From Treponema denticola (lineage in GTDB: Bacteria; Spirochaetota; Spirochaetia; Treponematales; Treponemataceae): a stretch of 64,000 nt of DNA. Below are positions 8,491 to 16,705 of the stretch, piece after piece. The notes under the pieces are model-generated. The model made no database searches and was not told the DNA's origin. It saw only the letters and a program-made list of their open reading frames with translations. How positions within the stretch are numbered: position 1 is the stretch's first letter; each line of letters opens with the position of its first letter. The position numbers and the translations under genes were made by a program. Location: assembly GCF_024181405.1 (NCBI RefSeq), contig NZ_CP051302.1, positions 434,001 to 498,000 on the forward strand. Reading direction: 5' to 3'.

Positions 8491-10334
8491 TCTACAAAAA
8501 CAGTGCTGAACCACGGAATGTACGTAATTAAAAGCAATATAACAAATTGAACTGCCAGATAGGGCAATATGCTCTTTACTATTTTTATTACTGGCTTTTT
8601 AAATGTATAACTTGCTATAAAAAGGTTCATTCCGATAGGCGGTGTCAAAAAGCCGAGAGCCAGGTTAGTTAAAAATATTACTCCGGTATGTACCGGATGT
8701 ATACCGAAGCTTTCGGCAACAGGAATTATAAGGGGCGATACTACCAGGATAGCCGAATATAAATCCATGATACAGCCTACTATCAACAGCACAATGTTTA
8801 ACAGCAGTAAAAATAAAACCTTTGAGCCTACAAAGGTGATTGCAAGGTCCGAAAGCATTTGGGGAATTCCTGCATAAACTAAAAAGAGGGCAAGCCCCTT
8901 TGCGGCTCCTATTATTACGAGCACCCCTCCTGCGACCGGTATACTTTGCAAAATAACATCGATAGCTTTTTTTATGCTCAAGTCCTTTCTTATTAAAACT
9001 TCCAGCACAAACGAATATAAAACCGTAAAGGCTGCGGTTTCAAAAAGGGTAAAATAGCCTCCAAAATATACAATCACTATTAACATGGGAAGAAGAAGCT
9101 CTAAAAGACCTGCTTTAAAACTTTGAGCAAGAGCCTCCCTTGAAAACCTGATTCTTTTTGATTTTTTATCCTTTATGATTCCTATGGTCATCATCGACAA
9201 GGCCAATAGAACTCCCGGAAGGACAGACCCCTTAAAAAGGTCAAATATGTTTACGGTCATAAAGTTAGTTGCTCCATAGACTATAACAGCCAAACTTGGA
9301 GGCAATAAGAGACCTATGGAACCTGATGCCGTTATAAGGGCTTCCGAATCATCTTCCGAATAGCCCGAGCCTGTCAAAATTACGCTTAAAATCCCTCCCA
9401 AGGCTAATATGGTTACTCCAGATGCTCCCGTGAAGGTTGTAAAAAAAGTTGCAACCAATACTGCTGAAATTACAACCCCGCCTCTTATACAGCCGACAGA
9501 GCTTTTGACAAAATCCAAGAGCCTTTTTCCGGCACTTCCTACTGCCAAAAGATAGCCTGCAATCGTAAACAGCGGGATTGCAGCTATGGAGGTATCCGTT
9601 AAGATATTATAGGTTTCCATGGGGATGCTCTCTACATAGCCTCCGGTGGTCATAAAGGCAAAATATGCCAGACCTGAGAGTACAATATAAAGCGGCATAC
9701 CGAAAAGGCTGAATACGGTAAAAATTAATACAATCAGCCAAATAGCATTTTCAGAAAAAATTTGCACGGAAGCGGAAATACCGCTTAAAAGAACTGCAAG
9801 ACCCGAATCGTTTATTTCAGGGTACCATGAACCGAATACCAAATTTAAGAGTCCCAAAATAGAGCCCGTACTTATTAGAAGTCCTATTAAAATACCTGCT
9901 ATGCTTGAAACTATGCACTTGTTTCTCTTTATTTCCAATGCAAGCATTATCAGGTACATCGGAGGGAGTGCTGAGAAGAAAATTTTTATCGGAATATACA
10001 AAACATGATCTTCTGAAGAGAGCATATTGTAGTTTGGAAATACGGAGAAAAATACCGCTGTAAGGACTGCTATATCTACACAGGATAAAGTACCATGTAT
10101 AATTGATTGATACTTTTTATTCAATTTGGAAGTAAAAACTTCTATATTCAGTTGTTTTTTTTCTATTGTTGTGATAAGACCTGCAAGACAGGCAAAAACA
10201 AAGGCCAGCTGAACAATCAACCGCTCATACTCTAAACTATTTCCACCTAAACTTGCAAGTATATGGCTTACAAAAGGCAGTACAATAAGTACTGCCGCAA
10301 GAGCTAAAATAAAACCATTAACCAACTTTTTCAT
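8487..10334 (-). CDS. TRAP transporter fused small and large permease (DctQM type; TatQM-like)
   Basis: 615 residues. The first ~165 form a DctQ-like four-helix module and the rest a DctM-like 11-12 helix module with conserved small-residue loops (TGASGVTILALGG; ASGSIGLLLPPSLAVIVYGA; FLTPPIGMNLFIA). TRAP permeases use an ion gradient to import organic acids or related ligands handed over by a periplasmic receptor. Fusion of Q and M in one chain is known in the family and occurs with the T. pallidum TatT system. The gene lies 15 bases after the receptor gene and is the last of a four-gene minus-strand operon. The substrate cannot be inferred. Confidence 0.92.
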   Translation of the reverse strand: MKKLVNGFILALAAVLIVLPFVSHILASLGGNSLEYERLIVQLAFVFACLAGLITTIEKKQLNIEVFTSKLNKKYQSIIHGTLSCVDIAVLTAVFFSVFPNYNMLSSEDHVLYIPIKIFFSALPPMYLIMLALEIKRNKCIVSSIAGILIGLLISTGSILGLLNLVFGSWYPEINDSGLAVLLSGISASVQIFSENAIWLIVLIFTVFSLFGMPLYIVLSGLAYFAFMTTGGYVESIPMETYNILTDTSIAAIPLFTIAGYLLAVGSAGKRLLDFVKSSVGCIRGGVVISAVLVATFFTTFTGASGVTILALGGILSVILTGSGYSEDDSEALITASGSIGLLLPPSLAVIVYGATNFMTVNIFDLFKGSVLPGVLLALSMMTIGIIKDKKSKRIRFSREALAQSFKAGLLELLLPMLIVIVYFGGYFTLFETAAFTVLYSFVLEVLIRKDLSIKKAIDVILQSIPVAGGVLVIIGAAKGLALFLVYAGIPQMLSDLAITFVGSKVLFLLLLNIVLLIVGCIMDLYSAILVVSPLIIPVAESFGIHPVHTGVIFLTNLALGFLTPPIGMNLFIASYTFKKPVIKIVKSILPYLAVQFVILLLITYIPWFSTVFVD

Positions 10335-10349
10335 TTCAATATAATATAC

Positions 10350-11378
10350 TTATTTTCGGTATGCTTCAAGTTGTTTTGTTATTTTTTCGTATATTTCCGC
10401 ATTGATGATATTAGGAAGTGTTTTTTGAACTCTTTTCATATCTTCCTGGAATTCTTTTGTCCATTCCTTTTTTTGTTGAGAGTTAAGGCTTATTATTTTT
10501 ATACCGCCTTGCTTCATTTCTTTCACATATTCCCTTTCCATATCCTCAAGGGCTGCATTTAGATTTTTTGTTGTTTTATTCATTGCTTCCAGCATTGCAG
10601 GTTTATACTGATCAGGGATAAGTGCCCAAGATTCATCCGACATAACAAAGCCTGCCATTATAGGGCATATACGGGCATCAAGCATGTAGGATACGTCCTT
10701 GTACAGCCTTAGCGTATAAGCAAGAATAGAAACCGATGCGAAGCTCCTTGCTCCTGCCGAAGCCTTTAATTCTTGAGTGAATTTTGCAGGGTCTACGGGT
10801 AGTACATTAAAACCTGAAATTTTTAGCACATCGGTAAAGTCCTTTGTGTCGTTTGAGCATAGCATTTTTATCTTTTTTAATTCGTTAAGGGTTGAATATG
10901 AATCCTTTGTATAAAATGAAAGCCATCCTACATTGGACCATGTTATAAGCTTGCATCCGTTTTTTTGTATTTCGTTTTCAAAGGCATATCCGTATTCGCT
11001 TAAAACCAGATCAAGTTCTTCTTGATTCTGTATTAAGAAGGGGAGGGAAAGGGTGAAAATTTTAGCATTAGGTGCAAGTTCATTTAAGCCTACCGGACTT
11101 AATATGGCTCCGTCTATTTGCGGCCTTTGTCCGGGACGTGAAGGCTTCATCTTTACAACCCCTGCTTTTTCTCCTCCGAGCACAGTCATATCCATAAACC
11201 TGACGCTTACAAGACCCTTTGTTATCTTGTTCCACTCTTGGGCCAGCTTTTTTAATTCAATATCCCAAGGAGTCCTAGCCGGGGCACTGCTTGCAATCTT
11301 TAAAACAATCTTCTGTTGAGCAAAGATGCCTGAAACCATTACAAGTACAAAAAAAGCAAACAATAATTTTTTCTTCAT
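10350..11378 (-). CDS. TRAP transporter periplasmic receptor, DctP family (TatP-like)
   Basis: 342 residues with a cleavable signal peptide (hydrophobic core at 5-19, likely cleavage after Ala20, FA-QQK). The mature part has the DctP-family fold landmarks, beginning KIVLKIASSAPARTPWDIEL. It would bind the ligand in the periplasm and deliver it to the downstream fused permease. GGGAGA lies just upstream of the ATG. Its start overlaps the stop of the TatT lipoprotein gene by 4 bases (ATGA), which indicates coupled translation of the receptor with its TPR partner. Confidence 0.9.
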   Translation of the reverse strand: MKKKLLFAFFVLVMVSGIFAQQKIVLKIASSAPARTPWDIELKKLAQEWNKITKGLVSVRFMDMTVLGGEKAGVVKMKPSRPGQRPQIDGAILSPVGLNELAPNAKIFTLSLPFLIQNQEELDLVLSEYGYAFENEIQKNGCKLITWSNVGWLSFYTKDSYSTLNELKKIKMLCSNDTKDFTDVLKISGFNVLPVDPAKFTQELKASAGARSFASVSILAYTLRLYKDVSYMLDARICPIMAGFVMSDESWALIPDQYKPAMLEAMNKTTKNLNAALEDMEREYVKEMKQGGIKIISLNSQQKKEWTKEFQEDMKRVQKTLPNIINAEIYEKITKQLEAYRK

Positions 11379-12349
11379 TCTATATCTCCCAATATAAACA
11401 TGTCTTTATTTTCTTTTAGCCATTCCGCATATCTTTGTGAAATGCTGATGACCAGCTTATTATCCGGATCAGATTCGGGATTGACTGCCAAAGCTTTTTC
11501 TATTGCTTCATCAAATCCCTTACTGTCCTGCTTAGGTACACAAAAAGAGAGGGCATAGGTTACATATATTGAAGGACTTTTTCCTTGAGAGAGCTCAAGA
11601 GTTTTTTTATAGGCCTTTTCGGCCTTTTCAATATTACCGCCCAGGCTGTCTGGTGCGGATGCATAGAATTTTGTTAAAATTTCCCATGTTGCCCCGTCAG
11701 AATAGCCGGGATCAAGGCTGCAAACCTTTTCGAGCATAAGCCTTGCTCCTTGAACTGTTTGTAAACATTGAACATCCAAGGGATCAAGGGAAAATGCAGC
11801 TAAAATACCTGCGCCTGCCCAATGCAGAGCTTCCGTGTCATAGGGCTTGCATTTTTTAAGCATTGTTTCTATTTTTTCCTCATTATCGGAGTTTATAGCT
11901 TCGGTAAATCCCGGATAGGCCGTGTCCAAGGCTGAAAGAATTTTGTTATAACCTCTTTTATAAAACTTTTTAGCTCTATTAAAAGCCTTGTCTTTTTTAT
12001 CGTACTCGTTATCTGAAAGATAATTGGCAGGACCTTCTACAAATACATTCGAATACATTATATAAAGTTCGCCTGTCATTATGGCAAGCCCCCTATGTGC
12101 AGGGTCTGCAATATGCATTCCCTCATAGAGCTTTAAAATAACGGGAAAAACCTCTCCGACTAGTTCTACATCATCTTCTCCGGTTAAAGCCGTAATGGGA
12201 TTCGGGGCATCTGGATCCGGTTTTATTTTTTTTTCGGGAAGAGGAGCCATTGCATTGGCTGCCGAATTATAGGCCATTTTTTTTATCGAACAAGAAGAAA
12301 AAATCAGGCCGATAATAATGACGAGGGTAAAGATAATCTTATTTTTCAT
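11375..12349 (-). CDS. TatT family TPR lipoprotein of a TRAP transporter
   Basis: 324 residues with a lipoprotein signal peptide (Cys20 in FSSC) and a helical body of TPR-like repeats. It resembles the T. pallidum TatT protein, which forms a trimer that docks the TRAP receptor (TatP) and has a ligand-accessible pore. Landmarks include HWAGAGILAAFSLDPLDVQC and the GNIEKAEKAYKKTLELS helix pair. Order here is small gene, tatT, receptor, QM permease. Known from the family: TatT-type partners are associated with transport of hydrophobic ligands. That this system carries such a ligand is inference. Confidence 0.85.
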   Translation of the reverse strand: MKNKIIFTLVIIIGLIFSSCSIKKMAYNSAANAMAPLPEKKIKPDPDAPNPITALTGEDDVELVGEVFPVILKLYEGMHIADPAHRGLAIMTGELYIMYSNVFVEGPANYLSDNEYDKKDKAFNRAKKFYKRGYNKILSALDTAYPGFTEAINSDNEEKIETMLKKCKPYDTEALHWAGAGILAAFSLDPLDVQCLQTVQGARLMLEKVCSLDPGYSDGATWEILTKFYASAPDSLGGNIEKAEKAYKKTLELSQGKSPSIYVTYALSFCVPKQDSKGFDEAIEKALAVNPESDPDNKLVISISQRYAEWLKENKDMFILGDIE

Positions 12350-12587
12350 TTTTCCAGTCCTCTATAAATTTTTCGTAGGCTGCAATTGAAGCGGAAAGAG
12401 CTATTTCATGTACCTTGCTGCGGCCGCCAATATTGTTTCCTTCCAATATATATAGAGCATCTAAGGTGCCTTGCAGGTCTTCGATGGAGCAATCTTTGGA
12501 ATTTTCCCTTCTTCTGGTCAAAACCCTTATTTCGTCATCAAAGAGTTCGTTAAATTTTTTTATTTCCCAGTCTGTGGTTTCTGACAT
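12339..12587 (-). CDS. Small conserved hypothetical protein, first gene of the TRAP-TatT operon
   Basis: About 82 acidic residues starting MSETTDWEIKKFNELFDD, predicted mainly helical and cytoplasmic, with no signal peptide. I do not recognise the family. It overlaps tatT by 11 bases, so it belongs to the same operon. The start at 12587 is chosen because a promoter with 17-bp spacing lies directly upstream (-10 box at 12594-12599); the longer frame to 12656 would run through that promoter. There is no Shine-Dalgarno sequence. Confidence 0.65.
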   Translation of the reverse strand: MSETTDWEIKKFNELFDDEIRVLTRRRENSKDCSIEDLQGTLDALYILEGNNIGGRSKVHEIALSASIAAYEKFIEDWKNEK

Positions 12588-12593
12588 AGAGAC

Positions 12594-12622
12594 AATATAC
12601 TCGATTTTGATACTTTTTACAA
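12594..12622 (-). promoter_or_regulatory. Promoter of the TRAP-TatT operon, placed for a leaderless transcript
   Basis: On the minus strand: TTGTAA (12617-12622), 17 bp, TATATT (12594-12599), then 6 nt to the ATG at 12587. The predicted +1 is at or next to the start codon. Confidence 0.55.
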
Positions 12623-12649
12623 GAAGTACTCTTTGCCTTTTTAGTGTAC

Positions 12650-12678
12650 TTGACACATCTTCATTTTAAGAATAGACT
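12650..12678 (+). promoter_or_regulatory. Promoter of the mutase S / MutL genes
   Basis: TTGACA (12650-12655), 17-bp spacer, TAGACT (12673-12678). An AGGAGG site and the ATG at 12715 follow, giving a normal leader of about 30 nt. It lies back to back with the TRAP operon promoter. Confidence 0.65.
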
Positions 12679-12714
12679 AGGCCTCAACACGATAAATTTT
12701 TTAGGAGGCGGAAT

Positions 12715-13134
12715 ATGGCAAGAAAAATTAAACTTGTACTGGGCGTAATAGGCTCTGATTGTCATGCTGTCGGTAATAAAATTTTGGATTACTCTTTAAC
12801 CGAAGCCGGTTTTGAAGTAACCAATATAGGCGTTTTGAGTCCCCAAGAAGACTTTATAAATGCTGCCCTTGAAACGAATGCGGATGCGATTTTAGTATCT
12901 TCTCTTTACGGTCAAGGAGAGCTGGACTGTAAAGGTTTACGCGAAAAATGCGATGAAGCAGGCTTAAAAGGTATTAAGCTTTTTGTCGGCGGAAACATAG
13001 TTGTAGGAAAACAAAATTTTGATGAGGTACATAAACGTTTTACCGCAATGGGTTTTGATCACGTTTATCCGCCGGGAACACCGGTTGAAACGACTATTAA
13101 AGATTTACATGCCGACTTTCCGGATCATGCATAG
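12715..13134 (+). CDS. Cobalamin-binding S subunit of a glutamate (methylaspartate) mutase-type enzyme
   Basis: 139 residues forming a complete B12-binding domain with the base-off/His-on motif D15-x-H17-x-x-G20 (SDCHAVG), followed by SSLYGQGE and [11 protein letters not shown] typical of MutS/GlmS. In glutamate mutase this subunit carries adenosylcobalamin and works with an E subunit to interconvert L-glutamate and 3-methylaspartate. AGGAGG precedes the ATG. It is followed by a MutL-type gene but not by an E-subunit gene, which is unusual (see findings). It could alternatively serve another carbon-skeleton or amino mutase, although the sequence reads as the stand-alone glutamate mutase S type. 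Confidence 0.88.
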   Translation: MARKIKLVLGVIGSDCHAVGNKILDYSLTEAGFEVTNIGVLSPQEDFINAALETNADAILVSSLYGQGELDCKGLREKCDEAGLKGIKLFVGGNIVVGKQNFDEVHKRFTAMGFDHVYPPGTPVETTIKDLHADFPDHA

Positions 13135-13166
13135 GGTTTAAGATCGAACTTTAAGATTTACTTAAA

Positions 13167-14546
13167 ATGAACTGTTATTTATTTGTTGACTTTGGAAGCA
13201 CGAACACAAAGATAACCCTTGTGGATATCGAAAAAGAAGACATAATCGGTACGGCAAAGGCCTATACGACTGTTGAAACCGATGTTATGATAGGCTATAA
13301 TAATGCCCTTGAGCTTCTGCACAAAAAAACCGGAACGGATTATACGGTGGTAAAAAGCCTTGCCTGCTCCTCCGCAGCAGGGGGCTTAAAGATAATTGCC
13401 ATCGGCCTTGTGCCTGAACTTACAAGCGAGGCAGCAAAACGGGCGGCCCTAGGTGCCGGAGCCAAGGTAATTCACACTTACAGCCACAATCTCAACAAGA
13501 GTGAAGCTGAAGCGATCGTAAACTCAAATGCGGATATAATCCTATTGGCCGGAGGTACAAACGGCGGCGATTCGCGCTGTATAATCCACAATGCAAAGAT
13601 GCTTGCCGATTACGGAGTACGGGTTCCTGTCGTTGTTGCAGGAAACAAGAGCGCCGAAGACGAAATAATCGAAATCTTCAAAGATAAGGTAGATTTTCAT
13701 CTGGCCGAGAACGTAATGCCGAAGATAAACAAGCTCAATGTTGAAAGTGCCCGCGAAACAATCCGCAGCATCTTTATGAATAATATTGTGCATGCAAAGG
13801 GTATGACCCATGTAGAAAACAATATAGATAATATCCTGATGCCGACTCCTGCTGCCGTCCTAAAGGCAGCCCAAACCCTGTCTGAGGGTACTGACAATGA
13901 AGCCGGTTTAGGAGATCTCGTTATCTTGGACATAGGCGGGGCTACAACCGACGTTCATTCTGCTGCTGAAGGAGATCCGACTCAAGGCTCTGTCTTTTTG
14001 TACGGTCTCCCTGAAGCTTTTTTAAAGCGCACAGTGGAAGGCGACCTCGGTATGCGCTACTCCCTTCCGACAGTTGCTGATGTTCAAGGTCCCCATGGGC
14101 TTCGCCATTATCTTTCAAAAGAGTATAAGTACAATATTGAAGAAGAAGTTAAAAAAAGAAATGAGCACACCGATTTTATTTCTGAAAACGCAAAAGACCT
14201 TGCCTTTGATTGTGCCGTTGCCAAGGTTTGTGCCGATGTTTCTATGGGCCGTCACGTAGGGGTTTTGACACCTGTCTATACGGGCTGCGGTGCCAGCTTT
14301 CAGCAAGAAGGAAAGGATTTAACCCGGCTGAGTTATATAATAGGGACGGGCGGAATTTTGGTTTATAATCCCAATTATAAGGAAATTATGGAGGCCTGCA
14401 AATTCCGCGAGGATGATCCTTTTAGCTTAAAACCTAAAAATCCCCAGTTCCTTCTTGATAAGGAGTATATACTATCGGCTATGGGACTTTTGGCCACCGA
14501 AGATCCCGATATGGCTATAAGGATAATGAAAAAACATCTGGTATAA
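13167..14546 (+). CDS. MutL/GlmL-type accessory ATPase of cobalamin mutases
   Basis: 459 residues with an ASKHA-type ATPase fold: an N-terminal phosphate loop (FVDFGSTNTK), a central LLAGGTNGGD, and a second phosphate-binding segment (LVILDIGGATTDVHS). MutL-like proteins sit between the S and E genes of glutamate mutase operons and are thought to reactivate or chaperone the B12 enzyme. It starts 32 bases after the S-subunit gene with no obvious ribosome binding site. After its stop comes the rpmF promoter rather than the expected E-subunit gene. Confidence 0.88.
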   Translation: MNCYLFVDFGSTNTKITLVDIEKEDIIGTAKAYTTVETDVMIGYNNALELLHKKTGTDYTVVKSLACSSAAGGLKIIAIGLVPELTSEAAKRAALGAGAKVIHTYSHNLNKSEAEAIVNSNADIILLAGGTNGGDSRCIIHNAKMLADYGVRVPVVVAGNKSAEDEIIEIFKDKVDFHLAENVMPKINKLNVESARETIRSIFMNNIVHAKGMTHVENNIDNILMPTPAAVLKAAQTLSEGTDNEAGLGDLVILDIGGATTDVHSAAEGDPTQGSVFLYGLPEAFLKRTVEGDLGMRYSLPTVADVQGPHGLRHYLSKEYKYNIEEEVKKRNEHTDFISENAKDLAFDCAVAKVCADVSMGRHVGVLTPVYTGCGASFQQEGKDLTRLSYIIGTGGILVYNPNYKEIMEACKFREDDPFSLKPKNPQFLLDKEYILSAMGLLATEDPDMAIRIMKKHLV

Positions 14547-14577
14547 ACCAATATTTTATCATCTTTTCAATTTTGTA

Positions 14578-14606
14578 TTGACTTTTTATGCATTTTAGTG
14601 TAGTAT
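14578..14606 (+). promoter_or_regulatory. Promoter of rpmF-acpP-rnc
   Basis: TTGACT (14578-14583), 17-bp spacer, TAGTAT (14601-14606). The leader of about 80 nt includes a short GC-containing stretch (GGCCGCATAATGGTGCGGC) able to form a small hairpin upstream of the GGAGG at 14682. Confidence 0.65.
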
Positions 14607-14692
14607 GAACCCTTAAATGTATGGTAAGGCCGCATAATGGTGCGGCAGATACGCTTTTTTAATTTTAGATATTTTGTAGTGGAGGATTGAGT

Positions 14693-14881
14693 ATGGCTGT
14701 ACCAAGAGCGAATACATCAAAAGCTAGAACAAGACGCCGACGCGGTGTTAATATGCGTTTACAAGCGCCAAATCTTGTTGAGTGTTCCGGATGCGGTAAT
14801 TTGATTATGCCTCATCATGTATGCCCCAAATGCGGGTTTTATAAAGGCAAGCAGGTTATTAACCCCGATAAATTAGACTAA
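14693..14881 (+). CDS. rpmF: 50S ribosomal protein L32
   Basis: 62 residues starting MAVPRANTSKARTRRRRG, with the zinc-ribbon cysteines C31, C34, C44 and C47 all present, so this is the zinc-binding (C+) form. The ATG at 14693 is used, with GGAGG 7 bases upstream; a TTG two codons earlier is less likely. It is followed by acpP after 12 bases, an arrangement common in bacteria, though plsX and fabH are absent here. Confidence 0.96.
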   Translation: MAVPRANTSKARTRRRRGVNMRLQAPNLVECSGCGNLIMPHHVCPKCGFYKGKQVINPDKLD

Positions 14882-14893
14882 AGGAGATAGTTT

Positions 14894-15130
14894 ATGGATG
14901 ATTTATTCAAAAAGATTCAGCAATTAATTGCAGCAAAGTTGGAAATCGATGAAGACAAGGTTACATTGGATTCTTCATTCCGACAAGATTTAGGTGCCGA
15001 TAGTCTTGACACCTATGAACTTGTTTATGCTCTCGAAGAAGATATGGGTATTAAGATCCCGGACGAAAAAGCTAATGAGTTTGAAACTGTCCGCGACGCC
15101 TATGAATTTATCAAATCGCAGCAAAAATAA
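14894..15130 (+). CDS. acpP: Acyl carrier protein
   Basis: 78 residues, acidic and helical, with the phosphopantetheine attachment Ser37 in GADSLD. It carries acyl chains during fatty acid synthesis. AAGGAGATAG precedes the ATG. It sits between rpmF and rnc, a frequently conserved order. Confidence 0.97.
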   Translation: MDDLFKKIQQLIAAKLEIDEDKVTLDSSFRQDLGADSLDTYELVYALEEDMGIKIPDEKANEFETVRDAYEFIKSQQK

Positions 15131-15153
15131 GTTTTGTTTTAAGGAGCAGCTCT

Positions 15154-15894
15154 TTGTTTCCGATAAAAAGCGGTCTTGAGCCCAAGAGGAAGCAGGAGCT
15201 CCTTGAGTTCCAAAAGCAAGCGGGATTGAAGTTTAAAGATTTACGCTTGCTTGATCTTGCTTTCCATCACAGATCTTTTTCCAACGAACATAATAATTTC
15301 CACGCAAATAATGAACGCCTCGAGTTTTTGGGGGACTCCGTACTCGGACTTGTCGCTGCTTCCTATCTTTATAAGTCTTTTGAAGACAGGCCGGAGGGAG
15401 AGCTAGCAAAGATAAAGGCTTCCGCTGTTTCCGAAGATGCTCTTTCAAAGACTGCTTCTAAACTGAATATAAGTAATTACTTGGTTTTAGGAAGGGGTGA
15501 AGAAATGTCCGGCGGAAGAGAGAAAAAGGCCATCCTTGCCGATGCCCTTGAAGCCGTTATCGGTGCCTACTATCTTGATTCGGGTTTTAAAACAGCTCAA
15601 AAATTTGTTCTAAAACTTTTGGAATCTACCATCCATTCAGTCCTGGAAAAGAAGTTTATAAGCGACTATAAATCCCTCCTTCAGGAATTGGTACAAAAGA
15701 AATTTAAAACGGTTCCCAAGTATGAGCTTAAAAAGGCTAGCGGACCCGACCATGACCGTACTTTTTGGTTCTCGGTTTCAATAAACGGTAAGGTTTATGG
15801 ACCTCTTTCAGGTAAAACAAAAAAAGAAGCTGAACAGTCTGTAGCAAAAGTGGCCTATGAAAACCTGTGTTCAGAGTCTACTGTGTCAAAATAA
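15154..15894 (+). CDS. rnc: Ribonuclease III
   Basis: 246 residues with the catalytic signature NERLEFLGDS at about 53-62, the second acidic cluster in ILADALEAVIGA, and a C-terminal double-stranded RNA-binding domain (about 165-240, ending KKEAEQSVAKVAYENL). It processes rRNA and other structured RNAs. The start is a TTG at 15154, seven bases after AAGGAG (15141-15146); no in-frame ATG fits. A long hairpin between rpsO and pnp in this same window is a plausible substrate. Confidence 0.95.
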   Translation: MFPIKSGLEPKRKQELLEFQKQAGLKFKDLRLLDLAFHHRSFSNEHNNFHANNERLEFLGDSVLGLVAASYLYKSFEDRPEGELAKIKASAVSEDALSKTASKLNISNYLVLGRGEEMSGGREKKAILADALEAVIGAYYLDSGFKTAQKFVLKLLESTIHSVLEKKFISDYKSLLQELVQKKFKTVPKYELKKASGPDHDRTFWFSVSINGKVYGPLSGKTKKEAEQSVAKVAYENLCSESTVSK

Positions 15895-15914
15895 CTCTAT
15901 TTAAAATGAAATTT

Positions 15915-15934
15915 TGGCACAATAGTGCTTTTTG
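15915..15934 (+). terminator. Weak terminator-like hairpin after rnc
   Basis: GGCAC-AATA-GTGCT followed by a short T-run. The stem is only about five pairs. The left arm also forms part of an inverted repeat with 15882-15892, so it may be regulatory instead. Confidence 0.35.
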
Positions 15935-16065
15935 TTACGATTTTACTTATATATTTCTGTGTTTAAAAATCAAAAATCTGTTTATTTTAATTATTTCGAT
16001 TTTATAATTCTATATCCAATATAAAATTATAAAATTGTGTCAAAAACCGCCTCTTTTTTTATAGA

Positions 16066-16083
16066 TTGGCATATAAATTGCTT
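16066..16083 (+). promoter_or_regulatory. Sigma-54 (RpoN) type -24/-12 promoter of hsp20
   Basis: TTGGCA-N6-TTGCT: the GG and GC doublets are separated by exactly 10 bp, as required for sigma-54 promoters (TGGCAC-N5-TTGC consensus; the base after TTGGCA is T instead of C). It lies about 85 bp before the hsp20 start codon. No better sigma-70 promoter is evident in the same leader. Confidence 0.6.
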
Positions 16084-16166
16084 GTATATAAGTGACAGCT
16101 TAAAGAGCCGACTCACAGAGCCGCTCATTGAGCTTGAAATAGTAACTTATAAGCAGGAGGTGCTTT

Positions 16167-16607
16167 ATGAATAGTTTAAGTCTTTTTAGTCCGTCTTTTA
16201 CGGACAGCGTATTTGATGCCCTTGATAGGAGCTTGGGTCCCAATTTTGGAGTTTTTGCTCCGATCAAGAATGCAAGCTGCGGAATGCCGAGTGTCGATAT
16301 CCGCGAAACCGAAAAAGCCTATGTTATGGAAGTAGATCTTCCGGGTTACAGCGAAAAAGATGTTGAAATCAGCTTAAAAGATAGGCTTATGACAATCTCA
16401 TCTTCCAAAAAAGAAGAAAAGGAAGATAAGGGAGCAGAGTACATTATAAAGGAGCGAAGTTCAAGGCATTTTATGAGGCGTTTTACCTTGCCTGAGGATA
16501 TAAACTCCGATGAAGTTTCTGCAAAATTTGAAAACGGTGTTTTGGTTGTAAATATTCCGAGAAAACCTGATACCCAGCCAAAACAAATAGAAATCAAAAC
16601 TGCATAA
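16167..16607 (+). CDS. Small heat shock protein, Hsp20/alpha-crystallin family
   Basis: 146 residues with an alpha-crystallin domain at about 40-140 (PSVDIRETEKAYVMEVDLPGY; FTLPEDINSDEVSAKFENGVL) and a C-terminal I-x-I type tail (IEIKTA) used for oligomer assembly. It holds unfolding proteins in a refoldable state without ATP. AGGAGG lies 6-7 bases upstream of the ATG. The long upstream region (15895-16166) holds a sigma-54 type promoter and repeated TGTGTCAAAA words, so expression is probably activator-controlled. A strong terminator follows. Confidence 0.94.
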   Translation: MNSLSLFSPSFTDSVFDALDRSLGPNFGVFAPIKNASCGMPSVDIRETEKAYVMEVDLPGYSEKDVEISLKDRLMTISSSKKEEKEDKGAEYIIKERSSRHFMRRFTLPEDINSDEVSAKFENGVLVVNIPRKPDTQPKQIEIKTA

Positions 16608-16633
16608 AAAACTACCTCTGTTCACCAGCTTAC

Positions 16634-16668
16634 CTGCGTCTTGCCTTAGGGCAGGGCGCAGTTTTTTT
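16634..16668 (+). terminator. Intrinsic terminator after hsp20
   Basis: CTGCGTCTTGCC pairs with GGCAGGGCGCAG (two G-U pairs) around a short loop, followed by seven T. Confidence 0.85.
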
Positions 16669-16705
16669 ATAATGCTTTGTGTAAAAACTGCCGATAAAAT
16701 TATCG

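Noticed and set aside
12657..12714. Cobalamin riboswitch before the mutase S gene
   Set aside because: The leader is only about 30 nt after the predicted start, far too short for a B12 riboswitch.
15914..15930. Second sigma-54 type promoter (TTGGCACAATAGTGC) after rnc
   Set aside because: The GG-to-GC spacing is one base short, which normally abolishes sigma-54 recognition; it fits a short hairpin better.
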